A stretch of 64,000 nt of DNA, taken from positions 33,211,243-33,275,242 of the forward strand of contig NC_089744.1 in assembly GCF_040412425.1 (NCBI RefSeq), in the 5' to 3' direction. The notes under the pieces are model-generated. The model was not told where the DNA came from. It worked only from the letters and a program-made list of their open reading frames with translations, and searched no databases. Position numbers and translations under genes: made by a program. Origin of the DNA: Macrobrachium rosenbergii (Eukaryota > Arthropoda > Malacostraca > Decapoda > Palaemonidae). Each line of letters starts with the position of its first letter. Within the stretch, counting starts at the first letter, position 1. Positions 10,095 through 21,876 of this stretch are shown in pieces.

Positions 10095-11720
10095 GTGCCT
10101 CATCCCTTTTTCTCGTACTACTCCCGGACTGGGACAGGGAGATTACTCTCCAGACCAGATCGGGATACTCGATATTCAACAGAATCTTGAGCACTCGGAG
10201 AGGCTTGCGAATGAGCACCTGAAGCAGCCCCCCTCTTAAAGGCGGAACCTCTAGGACTGGGAACGGGATTGCTAACCGAGGTCTGCGCGCCTGCGGCTCC
10301 CAATACACAAAACCCAGGGGTATGTGAATCGGTTTCCTAACCCGAAGGTCGGGAAAAGCCAACAAGAGACCCACTGCCTCCTCGGAAGGAGGCAGTCCCT
10401 CGACGTCCAAGGGCATCAAGGGGGATGAAGCAGTCTTCCTCTCCTTCAGCCGATGGAAGTCTATCTGGTTCCCGGGACCCCCTTGAACCTCGGGAGAGGA
10501 AAGGAAGAGGCAACAGAAGACAAAATAGAAGATAAGTTGGACAAGATGGCAGCTACTTCCACAGGCCGACTTCCTTCACCTTCACTCCGACATCTACAGG
10601 ATGGTGGACACGAAACATCGTAACCTCCAGGGTAGCTAGGCAGGAACACAACAGAAGCGGCCTAGGACACGACCACCAGGAGAAGCAGCAGGCACGATCA
10701 GGACTGCCGCTGCAGGAACTACGAAAACAGTTCGGAAGGCAGTAGGTACCACAACAGCCAGGAACGTCACTTCCACAGGGCGACTTCCTTCACCTTCACT
10801 CCAACATCTAAAGGATGGTGGACATGAAACATCGTAACCTCCAAGGCAGCTAGGCACGATCAGGACAGCCAATGCAGGAGCTATGGAAGCGGTTCGTAAG
10901 GCAGGAGCTACAGCAACGGCCAGGAACGTCACATGAAAGTCACCAGCAGCGACAGGAACAATCAGTACAGCTGCAGCAGGAGACCAGGAAGAGCTGCCCT
11001 GCGACTGTCGTTGAGTTAACAGGAGTGTAACACAGAAAACAGCAGGAGCAGATGGACCACAGGTATGCCAGAGGCAGTGCCACAGCATACATGAAGGCCA
11101 GTAATGACAGCGATCGATCCACATCGGTGGGAACAGAGTTGGAACGATCCCGACGTGTAACTATGCCATCCAAACAGGTACTGTGGTTGATCCCGAAGCA
11201 ACACTGAATGAACGTTGGGACTCCTTCATGTAAGATATCCCCTGAGATATAGAGCCAACTACTGCTGTGCCTGTGATGCTCACTGTCAACCCGAAAGAAA
11301 AAGCAAAGATGATTAGCAGAGGGAGACTCCTCTCACTAGGAGGGGAACTGCTCTACGCAGAGAAAGGAGGCCCCTTAGAAGAGGTCGCCAACCGCCCGCA
11401 GCCCTACCCCGCTTCGCGGTCTTCGCCTGACGAGCAAATGAAGAGGGCAAAGGGGAGAGATCTCTACCAAAGGAGAGACAAGGAAGAACCTACAGGGAGA
11501 GAGAAGGAAGGAGGGGAGGCCACCAGACGCGCTGTGGAAGCAGAACTTACAGACGACGCCTGCAACCTTCCCCCTACAACTCTACAGTGCAGGCGAGGCG
11601 GCAAAAACAACACTCAGCACAAGTAGGAAGGAAGTAGCCATGCCCTTGTACACGGAGGGCGGGAGCCCAAGAAGGGAAGCAAACTCGTATGTCCCAATCA
11701 ATGTAGGGGAGCGGAGATAT
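10095..11720 (-). pseudogene. DIRS A gag-like region, decayed
   Basis: GC-rich sequence whose minus strand resembles the Ser/Pro-rich gag of DIRS copy B. The block at about 10,330-10,420 aligns with 20,400-20,480. The Cys-rich start at about 11,600-11,680 reads CAECCFCRLAC and corresponds to the TCSECC block of B and C. A 214-bp tandem duplication lies within it (10,555-10,660 and 10,769-10,870). Frames are short and shifted. No intact protein. Confidence 0.5.
10555..10870. repeat. 214-bp period tandem duplication in DIRS A gag
   Basis: The segment ACTTCCACAGG(C/G)CGACTTCC...GGATGGTGGACA...CATCGTAACCTCCA occurs starting near 10,553 and again near 10,767, with a few differences. It lies inside the decayed gag region. 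Confidence 0.65.
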
Positions 11721-11975
11721 TACATCCCAATCTAATATCTCCGAACGTACAGAGGAACGCCTTCAGTATCTAAATAAAGGGCTACTGGAAGAGAAGCATT
11801 ACCACTCGGTTACGCCCCTTTAAATACGCCCTTGGCCGTCAAACCCAAGACACAGATGCAGGGGACGACGGCTTATGTGAGGCTATCATAAATCGTGGGT
11901 TTGTATTAATAAGTATCAAACACAAGCAATATATACACACAAATACAGAAAGGTCCCACGGGGATAATAAAGAGC

Positions 11976-14169
11976 TTAACCCTTTAACGCCGACTGGACA
12001 TATTTTACGTCGACGAAAATTGTCTGTCGGGTGCCAAGTGGACGTAAAATACGTCAACTACAAAAAGTTTTTTTAAATATTCGTGGAAAAATACTTATAG
12101 GCCTAGTTTGCGAAAAATTTTAAATCACCCTCCTTGAGGAATGCTGGGAGTTCACGGATCACAGTGTTGTTTTGTTTACAAGCGTGATCCAGCTGCGCAT
12201 GCATGAATTTCTTTCTTCTCCCACTAGAAAGCATCAGCGACGCATCTCAGAAATTCTTTCGTCACTCGTAATTTTTGCACCGTTTTATATTAGCCATTAC
12301 ATAAACTTTTATATATGAAAATGTGCGCAATTTCATGTAGAATAAAACAAAAAACAACACATGGTTGTAGCTTTTATAAGTTTTGAAATATTTTCATATC
12401 ACGATAAGTGCCAAAACTTCAACCTTCCTTCAACTTTGACTCGACCGAAATGGTCGAAAAACGCAATTGTAAGCTAAAACTCTTACATTCTAGTAATATT
12501 CAATCATTTACCTTCATTTTGCAACAAATTGGAAGTCTCTAGCACAATATTTCGATTTATGGTGAACTTTTTGAAAAAACTTTTTCCTTACGTCCGCTCG
12601 CTAACTCAGCCGTAAATCTCAGAAATTCTTTTCGTCACTTTGTCGTAATGTTTGCACCGTTTTATATTATCCGTTACATAAAGTTTTATATATGAAAATG
12701 TGCGCAATTTCATGTAAAATACAACAAAAAACAACTCATGGTTGTAGCTTTTGTCAGTTTTGAAATATTTTCATATAAATCACGATAAGTGCCAAAATTT
12801 CAACCTTCGGTCAACTTTGACTCGACCAAAATGGTCGAAAAACGCAATTGTAAGCTAAAACTCTTGCATTCTAGTAACATTCAATCATTTACTTTCATTT
12901 TGCAACAAATTGAAAGTCTCTAGCGCAATATTTCAATTTATGGTGAATTTTTGAAAAAAAAACTTTTTCCTTACCTCCGCGCGTGGTAACTCTGCTGAAA
13001 ATCTCAGAATTTCTTTAGTCACCTTGTCGTAATTTTCGCACCGTTTTCTATTAGGCGTTACATAAAGTGTTATACATGAAAATGTGTGCAATTTCATGCA
13101 GAATACAACAAAAAATAACTCATGGTTGTAACTTTCATCAGTTTTGAAATATTTTCATATAAATCACGATAAGTGCCAAAATTTAAACCTTCGGTCAACT
13201 TTGACTCGACTGAAATGGTCGAAAAATGCAATTGTAAGCTAAAACTCATTCGTTCTAGTAACATTCAATCATTTATCTTCATTTTGCAACAAACGGGAAG
13301 TCTCTAGCACAATATTTCAATTTATGGTGAATTTTTGAAAAAAACTTTTTCCTTACCTCCGCTCGCCGTAACTCTGCTGAAAATCTCAAAATTTATTTAG
13401 TCACCTTGTCGTAATTTTTGCACCATTTTCTATTAGGTGTTTCATAAAGTGTTATACAAGAAAATGTACGCAATTTCATGTAGAATACAAAAAATAACTC
13501 ATGGTTGTAGCTTTTATCAGGTTTGAAATATTTTCATATAAATCACGATAAATAGAAAAAATTCCACCTTCAGTTAACTTTAACTCGACCGAAATGGTCG
13601 AAAACTGCAATTGTAAGCTAAAACGCTTCCAGTCTAGTAATATTCAATCAATTACCTTCATTTTGCAACAAACAGGAATTCTCTAGCACAATATTTCGAT
13701 TTATGGTGAATTTTTGAAAAAAACTTTTTTTACATCCGCGTGTTACGAATTCATGCATGATTTTGTGATAATATTTTCTCTGTGTTGATTCGATCATTTT
13801 ACAATTTGTTATATACCAAAATAATCACAATTTAGTGTACAATACAACGAATAAAAAATAACTTGTTAGCTTTAACCGTTTTGCTCACAGCGCAATTTAT
13901 ATACAATTATATATGAAATTTTTTTTTGTGCTGTCATATATTTCAATATTTATATATGATAATGATATTTTTTTTCATTTCTGATGGTTGCATACTAAAC
14001 TTCAGGCAATGACAAAAAAAGGAGCGCAAAATGAAGTCTTAATCTTAAAAACTAAACGTGCTGTGATTTTTAAAAAAAAAACTTTTTTTCCGCTTCGGCG
14101 CTAACTTCTGAACGCCACCGGCATAGGGCAGACACTTTTGTAAATAGAGGCTCGGCGTTTAAGGGTTAA
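11976..14169 (+). mobile_element. TTAA-flanked nonautonomous element with four ~380-bp repeats
   Basis: Starts TTAACCCTTTAACGCCGA (11,976) and ends TCGGCGTTTAAGGGTTAA (14,169): inverted ends, each carrying the TTAA typical of piggyBac-type insertion. The body holds about four tandem units of roughly 380 bp. The landmark TTGCACC(G/A)TTTT(A/C)TATTA recurs near 12,277, 12,654, 13,038 and 13,420. No coding frame. Sequence on both sides (before 11,976 and after 14,169) is DIRS copy A, so this element inserted into A. Classification rests on the ends; no transposase was found in it. Confidence 0.7.
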
Positions 14170-14208
14170 TGACAGTCAGGCAAAAGAGATCCAAAAACAT
14201 GCCTGCAA

Positions 14209-14385
14209 CGCATGACAGCCAAAAGCAAACTGGAATGTTTACAACAGGGCAGGCGGTTATTCCCGCCTACCTGACAGTAGTTGCTGCCTAACCACCTTGT
14301 TCAAGAGTTTAACGGCCGTGTCCAGCTTCGCTGTAAGTAATTCCTAGTGTAGCGGACCGATGGTTTGTATATCATGTCGGAACAA
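14209..14385 (-). repeat. DIRS A 5' terminal repeat
   Basis: CAAAAGCAAACTGGAATGTT through GTTTGTATATCATGTCGGAACAA aligns over its whole length with the right ends of copies B (21,877-22,044) and C (26,640-26,826), with many substitutions. It marks the outer right end of copy A. Confidence 0.7.
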
Positions 14386-14679
14386 TTTTTGTTTGCACTT
14401 TCACATTTATGTACTATATAAAATTCAATAATAGAATTTAAAAGAATTGAAATCAGAGTTAGTCATATTTGTCTGTGGAATTTTTGTTAGGAAATCTATA
14501 CTGTGTTACTGCAACCTTAACTGTTAACAGTCAGTATTTGATAAGTGTCCCATACTACTGCAAGTTTAAAAGTGCTATACAATATTCAAGTTTGCCTGCT
14601 GAACTTTGTTCAGGAAGTGTTAATTCCTTGGTATTAAGTTCTGGAGACTATTTTTCCTTCCAAAACATTCTCTGAAGAA
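14386..14679. other. spacer between DIRS copies A and B
   Basis: About 294 bp of AT-rich DNA between the right end of DIRS A and the left end of DIRS B. A short open frame (14,469-14,675, +) resembles nothing I know. Likely older genomic or transposon sequence that hosted copy B. Confidence 0.4.
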
Positions 14680-15020
14680 AAATAACAATTTTTAAAGTAA
14701 ATTGTATTTTTCCTAACTATACAAACCCGAGGTCCTTTACATTAGGGATTACTTTCAGGCGTAGGCTGGAAACGGCCGTGGAACTTCAAACAAGGTGGTT
14801 AGGCAGTTGACTACTATCCGGGAGGCGGGAGTATCGCCTGCCCGGATGTAAACATTCCAATTTGCCTTTCGGCCTAGGTATCAGATTGAGGGGTGGCATG
14901 AGGTGGGCACAAAGTGTAAAGGACCTCGGGTTTGTATAGTTAGGAAAAATACAATTTACTTTAAAAATTGTTATTTGTTCCGACACAATATACAAACCCT
15001 CGGTCCTTTACATTAGGAGA
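14680..15020 (-). repeat. DIRS B 3' terminal repeat and internal complementary region
   Basis: Positions 14,680-14,741 are the reverse complement of about 14,916-14,976. The outer end AATAACAATTTTTAAAGTAA thus reappears inverted at 14,951-14,975. Immediately after it, from 14,975, comes TTGTTCCGACACAATATACA, the reverse complement of the element's right end at 22,044. The region therefore joins complements of the two element ends back to back. In the DIRS1 model such a region templates completion of the ends through a circular intermediate. The segment 14,741-14,880 also carries the reverse complement of the right terminal repeat. Confidence 0.85.
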
Positions 15021-15473
15021 CTTACTGATTGGAGGAGGAATCTGATTAAGTCTCTATGAACTGACTGGAGTTCACCACCTTGTCTTCCCTTCCTGGTCGT
15101 GAGAGCGAGGAAGGAAAAAACTGCCTCTGACAAAAGATCAGGTTGTAAGAAACGCAGGATCAGTTGTCAGACTTCTGGGTCCCTTTGCATGAAAGAGGAA
15201 AACGTCACTTCATGCAAAGTAGGCTAGGAAGAACTTGACGTTGGATGATATAAAGGCAAATACAAGCATTGGGTTTGTCTTATAGTCATGGTCTCCTTCC
15301 CCCCCTTACAAGAGGAAGGAGTGGTGTTGCTTCTATCAACCTGAACGAAAAAATAGAACGGGAGCTCCCGTTGGGTGCTTACCTGCATCGACTGCCAGAT
15401 ACAGCATGTAACGGCACACCAGCTCCCTGCCTGTGGGAAGAGAGCCAGGATGGGGAGAAAGAAGAGAGGCCAG

Positions 15474-16680
15474 TCACTCCACATTCATTCTCCCAATCAC
15501 AACCGTACAACTTAGGTAAGATGCAATCTGTTCTGTTAGAGGAGCCGGGTAAGCTGCATAACTTGTTGAGCAGCCACCACAGGACCCAAGGAAAAAGTGT
15601 CCAAGGACTTGCGTGCAACATCCCAGAGGTAAAAGGAGGTGAAAGTAGTCTGTTGGGACCACACCCCCCCCCTTCAGCACCTGTGACACCGACATATTCT
15701 TCCGGAATGCGAGGGACGGACCAATGCTGCGGACCTCGTGAGCTCTCGGACGAAGCGTACCAGTGTCGTCTTCTCCTGCAGCAGCGTACGCTCTCCTTAT
15801 CGTCTCACAAAGCCAGAAAGAGATGGTGTTCTTGGACACTTCTTTCTTGGTCAAGCCAGTACTAACGAAGAGTCGTCGACACTCAGGCCAGAGGTGTTGA
15901 GTCCTCTTCAGAAAGCGCCGCAGCACTCTAACAGGACACAGTAGCATCTCGTGTGGTTCATTACCTACAAAGTCCTCTAGGAAGGGGATCGTGAAGGACT
16001 AGAACCGTGCGTCAGGGACCGAAGGATTCTGAGTCTTCGCTACAAAATCGAGCGTAACTGATCCCCATCCCCTCGAGTGTTTAACATCAAAGGAAAGTTT
16101 GTGAAGTTCGCCAACTCTCTTTGCCAATGCCAGGGCTAGCAGGAAGACGGTCTTGAGGGTCAGATCCCTGTCTGACGACTCTCGTAAAGGCTCGTACGGT
16201 GCACGAGTCAGGCTCCTTAGGACGAGAGTCACATCCCACGCAGGGGGCCTGAGATCCCTGGGTGGGCAAGACCTTTCGAAGCTTCTCATTAGTAGAGATA
16301 TCTCGAAGGAGGAGGAGATGTCTACTCCCTTCAGCCGTAAGACTAGGCCGAGTGCAGCACAGTAGCCTTTCATGGCTGAAACGGAGAGAAGCTTCTTTCG
16401 GCGAAGGAAGACGAGGAAGTCCGCGACCTGCTGAATAGTAGCTTCGACCGGAGAGATACCCCTTTGATGACACCAACCACAGAAGATGGACCACTTTCCC
16501 TGGTATACCGCTGCGGAGGATCTTCTGAGGTATCCTGCCATCTCTGTTGCTGCGCGGCGCAAAAAGCCTCTCGCTCGCAAGAGATGGTGGATAACCTCCA
16601 GCCGTGAAGACAGGGAATGCACTGCCAGGTGGAACCGCTCTGCGTGAGGTTGACGGAGAAGGTTGGGCCAGGGGGGATCT
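15474..16680 (-). pseudogene. DIRS B tyrosine recombinase, broken
   Basis: The core-binding part reads YQGKWSIFCGWC, then VADFLVFLRRKK and GYCAALGLVLRL. The catalytic domain carries the conserved Arg in ALAKRVGELHKLS (16,096-16,137), the H-x-x-R motif in RAHEVRSIGPSLAF (HEVR at 15,729-15,740) and the nucleophile Tyr in SFYLWDVARKSLD (codon 15,629-15,631). An in-frame TAG at 15,999-16,001 interrupts the domain. A frameshift at a C homopolymer near 15,664 separates the H-x-x-R part from the Tyr part. In the DIRS group this enzyme performs chromosomal integration. All visible catalytic residues are retained at codon level, but no continuous frame exists. Confidence 0.8.
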
Positions 16681-16689
16681 CTCTCGGTG

Positions 16690-17400
16690 CCTCGGAGAAG
16701 AGAGCTAGCAGGTCCGGGTACCAAACGGCCTGGGGCCATTTGGGTGCCACTAAAGTCATTCTGAGATTCGGGGTGATCATCACTCGGCTGATCACTCGGC
16801 AAATCAGGCAGAATGGGGGAAAGGCGTAAGCGTCGAGATTGTCCCACGGGTGTTGGAACGCGTCCTCCGCAGCAGCCCATGGGTCCGGCACGACAGAACA
16901 GAAGACCTGGAGTTTTCTGTTGTGCTGGGTGGCGAACAGATCGATGGCTGGACGCCCCCACAGGTCGAACAGCCTTTCCGCTACTTCCTGATGGAGGGAC
17001 CATTCGGTCCCTACCACCTGGCTCTTTCGGCTGAGCTTGTCTGTCACAACATTCCTCTTGCCTGGAATGTACCTGGCTGACAGCTCTACCGAGTGAGCCA
17101 CGGCCCACTCGTGCACCTGCACCGTCAACTGATGAAGCTGGTGGGACACCAATCCCCCTGCTTGTTGACGTATGCCACTACCGTGGTATTGTCGCTCATC
17201 AGTACCACGGAGTGTCCCATCACTCGATCCTGGAACTCCTGGAGGGCCAGGAAGGCTGCCTTGAGCTCCAGGATGTTGATGGGAAGGTGCTTGTCGTCTC
17301 GGTGCCACACTCCCGAAGTCAGCAACTCCTCCAGGTGTGCGCCCCATCCCTCGGTCGATGCGTCCAAAGAACAGAAGCATCAACCGGGGGGAGTATGCAG
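16690..17400 (-). pseudogene. DIRS B RNase H domain
   Basis: Starting at 17,367 the frame reads DASTEGWGAHLEE, LELKAAFLAL and MSDNTTVVAYVNKQG, which supply the Asp-Glu-Asp triad of a retroelement RNase H. After a frameshift near 17,125 the sequence resumes with YIPGKRNVVTDKLSR, TEWSLHQEVAERLFDLWG, IDLFATQHNRKL and WDNLDAYAFPPF. This is the characteristic C-terminal extension of DIRS polyproteins, which ends in LVAPKWPQAVW and LLALFSEAPREIPPGP. It degrades the RNA template during reverse transcription. The frameshift next to GGGGG near 17,385 separates it from the reverse transcriptase. Confidence 0.8.
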
Positions 17401-18470
17401 GGATACTCCTATTAAGAGGTTCCTGTCGTCTAACCACCAGTGAAGGTCCTTTCTCACCTCCTCGGAAAGAGGAATGAAGAAGGACTGGGGGTCGTGGGAC
17501 TGGGACCAATACTCCTTTAGTCTCCACTGGAGAGACCGCAGGTGAAGACGCCCGTGCGGTACTAGTTTCTCCAATGACAACAGGTGACCGATGACGACTT
17601 GCCATTGCCGAGCTGGTTGCTCCTGCCGTGACAGGAACAACTGTGCTGCCTGCCTGAACTTGCTGATACGAGAGTCCGAGGGAAAGACTTTCGCTGCCAC
17701 CGTATCTAACAGCATGCCCAGGTACTTTGTCCTCTGCTTGGGGGTGAGATCTGACTTCTCCAGATTTACCATGATCCCTAGATCCCGGCAAAACTTGAGG
17801 AGACGATCCCTGTCCTGTAGCAACAGCGAGCGAGAGCTCGCCAGGACTAGCCAGTCGTTGAGATACCTCAGTAGACGTATCCCGTGCGAGTGGGCCCAAG
17901 CTGACACGAGAGAGAAAACTCTTGTGAACACCTGGGGAGAGGTCGAGAGCCCGAAGCAAAGTGCCCTGAATTGGAAGACCGACTCCCCGAGGACAAAGCA
18001 GAGGACTTGCTCGAGGACGGATGGATGGGTATCTGGAAATATGCATCCCTCAAGTCCACCGTAAGCATGAAGTTGTTCTCCCTGATGGAGGCCAGCACAG
18101 TTTGCGCTGTTTCCATCGTGAACCGAGTCTGGCGAATGAAATGGTTCAAGGGAGAGAGGTCTATGACCAGTCTCCATCCCCCTGAGGCCTTCTCTACGAG
18201 AAAGACGCGGCTGTAAAAGCCTGGAGACTGGTTCGACACGACTTCTACAGCACTCTTGTTCAGCATGGCTTGCACGTCTTGCTGTAGTGCGATGTCCTTC
18301 GACGAACCTAGTAGATATGTTTAGAGATGGACCGGAGTGTAGGTGAGGGGAGGCCGAGACTCGAAGGGTAGTAGATATCCTTCCCGAAGGACATCCACTA
18401 TCCAGGTCTCGGCTCCGTGTCGCTGCCACGTTGCCCAATGGCTCGACAGGCACCCCCCACCTTCGGCAGC
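17380..18470 (-). pseudogene. DIRS B reverse transcriptase, frameshifted
   Basis: The N-terminal part (frame of 17,868-18,275) holds GFYSRVFLVEKASGGWRLV, IDLSPLNHFI and LTVDLRDAYFQIPIHP. After a frameshift near 18,000 the rest reads FRALCFGLSTSPQVFTRV, RYLNDWLVLAS, NLEKSDLTPKQRTKYLGM and FIPLSEEVRKDLHWW. These are the ordered blocks of DIRS-group reverse transcriptases, which normally have YLDDW at the active site. Here the first Asp is Asn (codon 17,857-17,859), probably abolishing catalysis. It follows gag with a short overlap in another frame. Confidence 0.85.
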
Positions 18471-18492
18471 TTTTGGGGGGGGAACGCCGCCC

Positions 18493-21400
18493 CTAGCATT
18501 TCCCCTTCTTCTTACCCTTGCCCCCTTTACCGGCTTGGAAAGAGGGCTGAAAAGGGTGGGAGTGACCCCCCTTCTTGAGGAAGAAGGAGGCTAGGTGTTT
18601 CCTCGGGACCCCTTCGAAGACTGGGACTTCTGAGGGCCGAGGAAGTGCCAGCCTGGCCCGAAGACCTGGCTGCAGTGGGATGAGAAGACCCGGAGGTCTT
18701 GGCCACTGCCTGGTGAACAAGCCGGTCGCTGTCATCGGCATGGCACTTGTCCACCGCGGCGTCCACCAACTCTCTAGGGAAGAGAGAGGAGGAACCCAGC
18801 AACGGTCCATTCCGAAGGCCAATAGCCGACTCGGGACCTACGGACCTGGCAAAGCGAGAGAGAACAGTGTCTCTCCACATTAGCACAAGGTTTGCAGTCT
18901 GGTGGGTGAGGTAGGAAATGGCCCTACCTCCAGACTGGCACAGTCTCCCAAAGGCGGAGTCCTCCCCAGTACGATAGCACCTGAGGAAGCAGCTACCTTC
19001 GATAATGTGAATGACCACAGATCGAGCCAGGAGACTGCTTGGAAGGCCGCCATGGCGGTGGCTTCCAGGGTTGCAGCTTCTTGCTGAGAGAGGGATATGT
19101 TCTCTGCAGTCAATTGCTGCAACGACAGACCCGAACCCAAACGAGTCAGGTCCGGATCAACCTGTTTGGTCAGCAAAGCCCCTTCCACTGGTGCGTAGAA
19201 ATGCTTCTGACGAGGCAGAGGTGGGGGAAGAAGCTTGTCCGAGCGGCTCGATCGAAGTGAACTGTCCTGCCCAGACACAAGACCGTTCACCTGATCGAGT
19301 ACCTCCTCGGCAAGCGTGGACCACGGCAGCCCCACCAAAGCCTTGGGTTCCTTCTTGGGTCCCCAGAAGGATTCGAGGAGCTACGGACGATCCACAGACG
19401 AGGCCGTGGTCCCTTCCCCGAGGTCATTGTGCTGACGAATCAGCGTGATAACCTCTGCAAAAGTCCTCTGTATTTCGGGGGTGTCCGTATCCTGGGGCAG
19501 AGGACCCTCGAGTCCTTCAGAGTGCGGTCCTCCCGAACTACTCTCCCTGCAGGAGGAGAACCTCGGCAGACCCCGAGGACCTTCTGAACTCGCGGGTGTA
19601 GGACCTGGTCGAGCCAAGGACCGAGCCAGGTGCATACCCCCATGCAGTAGAACTCTGAGGAGAACAATCCCCAGAGTTCCTCCTCTCTGACTCGCGCCCC
19701 CTGGAAGAAATTGAAGGGGCGGAGGGGACAGGCGAGGAAGATCGGGCACTCCCACTGCCTTTACTGGCAGAACCAGCAGAGGCAGCGGGCTGAGAGCAGT
19801 CACCAACCCGCGGTAATGACGAGCCCCCAGGTCGAGGAGACCGCTTCACCCCAGGTGAAGCGATCTCCCGAGGAGAGCGGAGCGGCTCGCGAGAGCCAAG
19901 CCGCGCACTCGCCTCCCCCGAGCCAGGCTGGCCGCGCGGACATGGCCGGGGACTGGGAGGAGTCAAATGCGCGGCTGGCTGGCGCGAGCTTGCGCTGTCC
20001 TCTGGACGCGCCCCAGACTTCTTCGAGGCCGGGCCTCGGGAAGACTGAGTGGGGATATCTTCCCTACCTCTCCTTGCGTTCGACCCAGCGGGCTGAAGCA
20101 CTGTCCCTGGAACCTGACTTGGCACTTGAAGGAGTGCCAGCAGGAAGAGACGGAGCACCTGCATGCCCCGGCTCTTTCTCTCGCCCTGGTCCATACGGCG
20201 AGAAGTGTCAACCGTATCAGACTGGGGTACCCGAGTCTCCTTGGAGACCCTGGTACTCGGAGCAACTCGCGAACGAGTGTCTGACGCGGACTCGCTGGCC
20301 TTAGATGCAGGAAGTTTCTTAGGCGCAGTGGGGGGAGTGCTGACCTTGGTCTGCACACCCTTGGCTCCCGGTGCCCCTGGCCCGGAGGCCAGGGCAACAG
20401 TTCCCTGATCCGAGGATCGGGAAGAGCCGACGTGAGATCCCACTGCCTTCCCTGTGGAAGGAGGCAGAGCCTTAGAAGTCTCAGTACGAGGTTTCTTGGG
20501 GGGGGGAGAGGCAGACTTCTTCGTCGGCTGCGAAGCCTCGGAAGGAGAAGCGGAAGAAGCAGCAGACAAAGACGACGATGATGAAGATGAAGACGAGGAC
20601 GACACCTTCCTAGACCTCTTCTTCTTCACCATCTGCTTCAGGACAGCAGTCAAATCCCCAAGCCAGGAAAGCAAGGCCGCCGACTCAGGAACAGCAGGAG
20701 GGGCTGCAGCAGAAGGCACATCCCGGGCAGCGACAGCGGAGCTCGGGCCAGCATTTGCCTGGGCGGAGAAAGCCGCGTGTCTATTAGGAACAAAAGTGGG
20801 CGGGGCCGGGAATGCAGGCGCCGCCCCTCCCGCGTGAAGATTCAAGTCGGGCCGCGCCAGGGTCAATGGAATGGGGATGGAAGCAGACGAAGGGCTGGGC
20901 TGGAAAGTCAGACGAGGAACCGTATCCGAGGACAGGCCATGGTCAGCAACAGGGGCAGCGACAGTCACATATGGATATGATGACGTCACCATGTAGGAGG
21001 GGCCAGCATGCATAAATGGAGCCAGGAAGCCAGGCGGCAGTGGAACAACGTGCTGGCCCGCGGATGACGCCGACACTTGGGTGTCCAGGTGCGAAGCCAC
21101 TGAAATCGGCATCTGGATGAACCTCGAGAAGGTGACAGTTGTCGTGGTGGCTGTTGTTGCCGCATGGGTCGTGACTGGAGGCGGGGGCAGGGGAGCCAAT
21201 CCCTCCAGTGCCGAGCCAGGTAGGCCCAGGTGTAGCCAGGATGTGCTGGGATTCAGTGTCTGGCTATCCAGTCCGGGACCTGAAGCAAGAGTCGGGTTAG
21301 AAAGCGAAGCCTCCACTCGCTCCAGAGGAAAAAACTCCCCTCCGGAACGGGAAGAGACTTCCAAGAGGATGTCGCGGTCCAACTCTCCCCCGCGCCCCTC

Positions 21401-21781
21401 CACAAACGAAGAAACGTAAGAAGAAGGGGAGGGGGAGTCCTCACCCGAGGGAGAGGGAGCGAGAAGGGGGAAGTTCGCCTGGAGGGAGAAACGAGCCCAA
21501 CACATTCGCCACCAACGGAGTCGTCGGGGGCATATTTCCCTTGGACGACTCCTTGGTAGGCTTACGACGGTAACATCGCCTCCCTTCGAACTTGCCCCAT
21601 TGCTCGGAGGACCACAAACAACACTCACTACAAGTATCGTCGCGTGAACACACACGTCCCCTGCAGATGTACAGAGGGCGTGTGGGTCCACGTCGACTCG
21701 AGATCTAAAAGAATTGCATTTCTTCCCCCCTACCCCGGGACACACACGCTGGGGATAGGAGGGCTTAGTTGGTTTTTCCAT
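18493..21781 (-). pseudogene. DIRS B gag (ORF1), frameshifted
   Basis: Start chosen at the ATG complementary to 21,779-21,781 (MEKPTKPSYPQRVCPGV), shared with copy C. A Cys-rich motif follows (DPHALC, then CSRDDTCSECCLW and EQWGKFEGRR), split by a single-base loss near 21,655. The centre is low-complexity: polyserine after KKKRSRK at about 20,560-20,630, then Pro/Ser/Arg-rich sequence to about 19,540. The C-terminal third (19,338 to 18,493) has more regular sequence with further frameshifts and ends GKGGKGKKKGKC before a stop. As Gag it would package element RNA. The function is inferred from its position; DIRS Gag proteins diverge strongly. Confidence 0.7.
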
Positions 21782-21876
21782 GATTGAAAGAAAAACAAAG
21801 AATTTCCCACCAAAGAGAAGAAAAATTGCTGTCAGGCAGAGAGCGGCGAAGATCAATGTCCGAACGCTACGATGGC

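Larger units (their letters stand above)
8472..14385 (-). mobile_element. DIRS-like retrotransposon copy A, old and interrupted
   Basis: The left part (8,472-8,955) has the same design as the left end of copy B: a terminal repeat, its inverted partner at about 8,690-8,743 and a circle-junction-like sequence. The right terminal repeat (14,209-14,385) ends TTTGTATATCATGTCGGAACAA, matching copies B and C. A gag-like region lies at 10,095-11,720 on the minus strand. Reverse transcriptase, RNase H and recombinase are absent. Two foreign insertions sit inside it: a LINE 3' end (8,956-10,094) and a TTAA-flanked element (11,976-14,169). Extensive divergence from copy B shows it is older. Confidence 0.65.

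Noticed and set aside
11267..11626. 119-codon plus-strand open frame
   Set aside because: Antisense to the DIRS A gag-like region; no similarity of its own.
20454..20837. Plus-strand acidic open frame in the DIRS B gag region
   Set aside because: It is the antisense of the minus-strand polyserine and Lys-rich gag stretch. The family evidence supports the minus strand.
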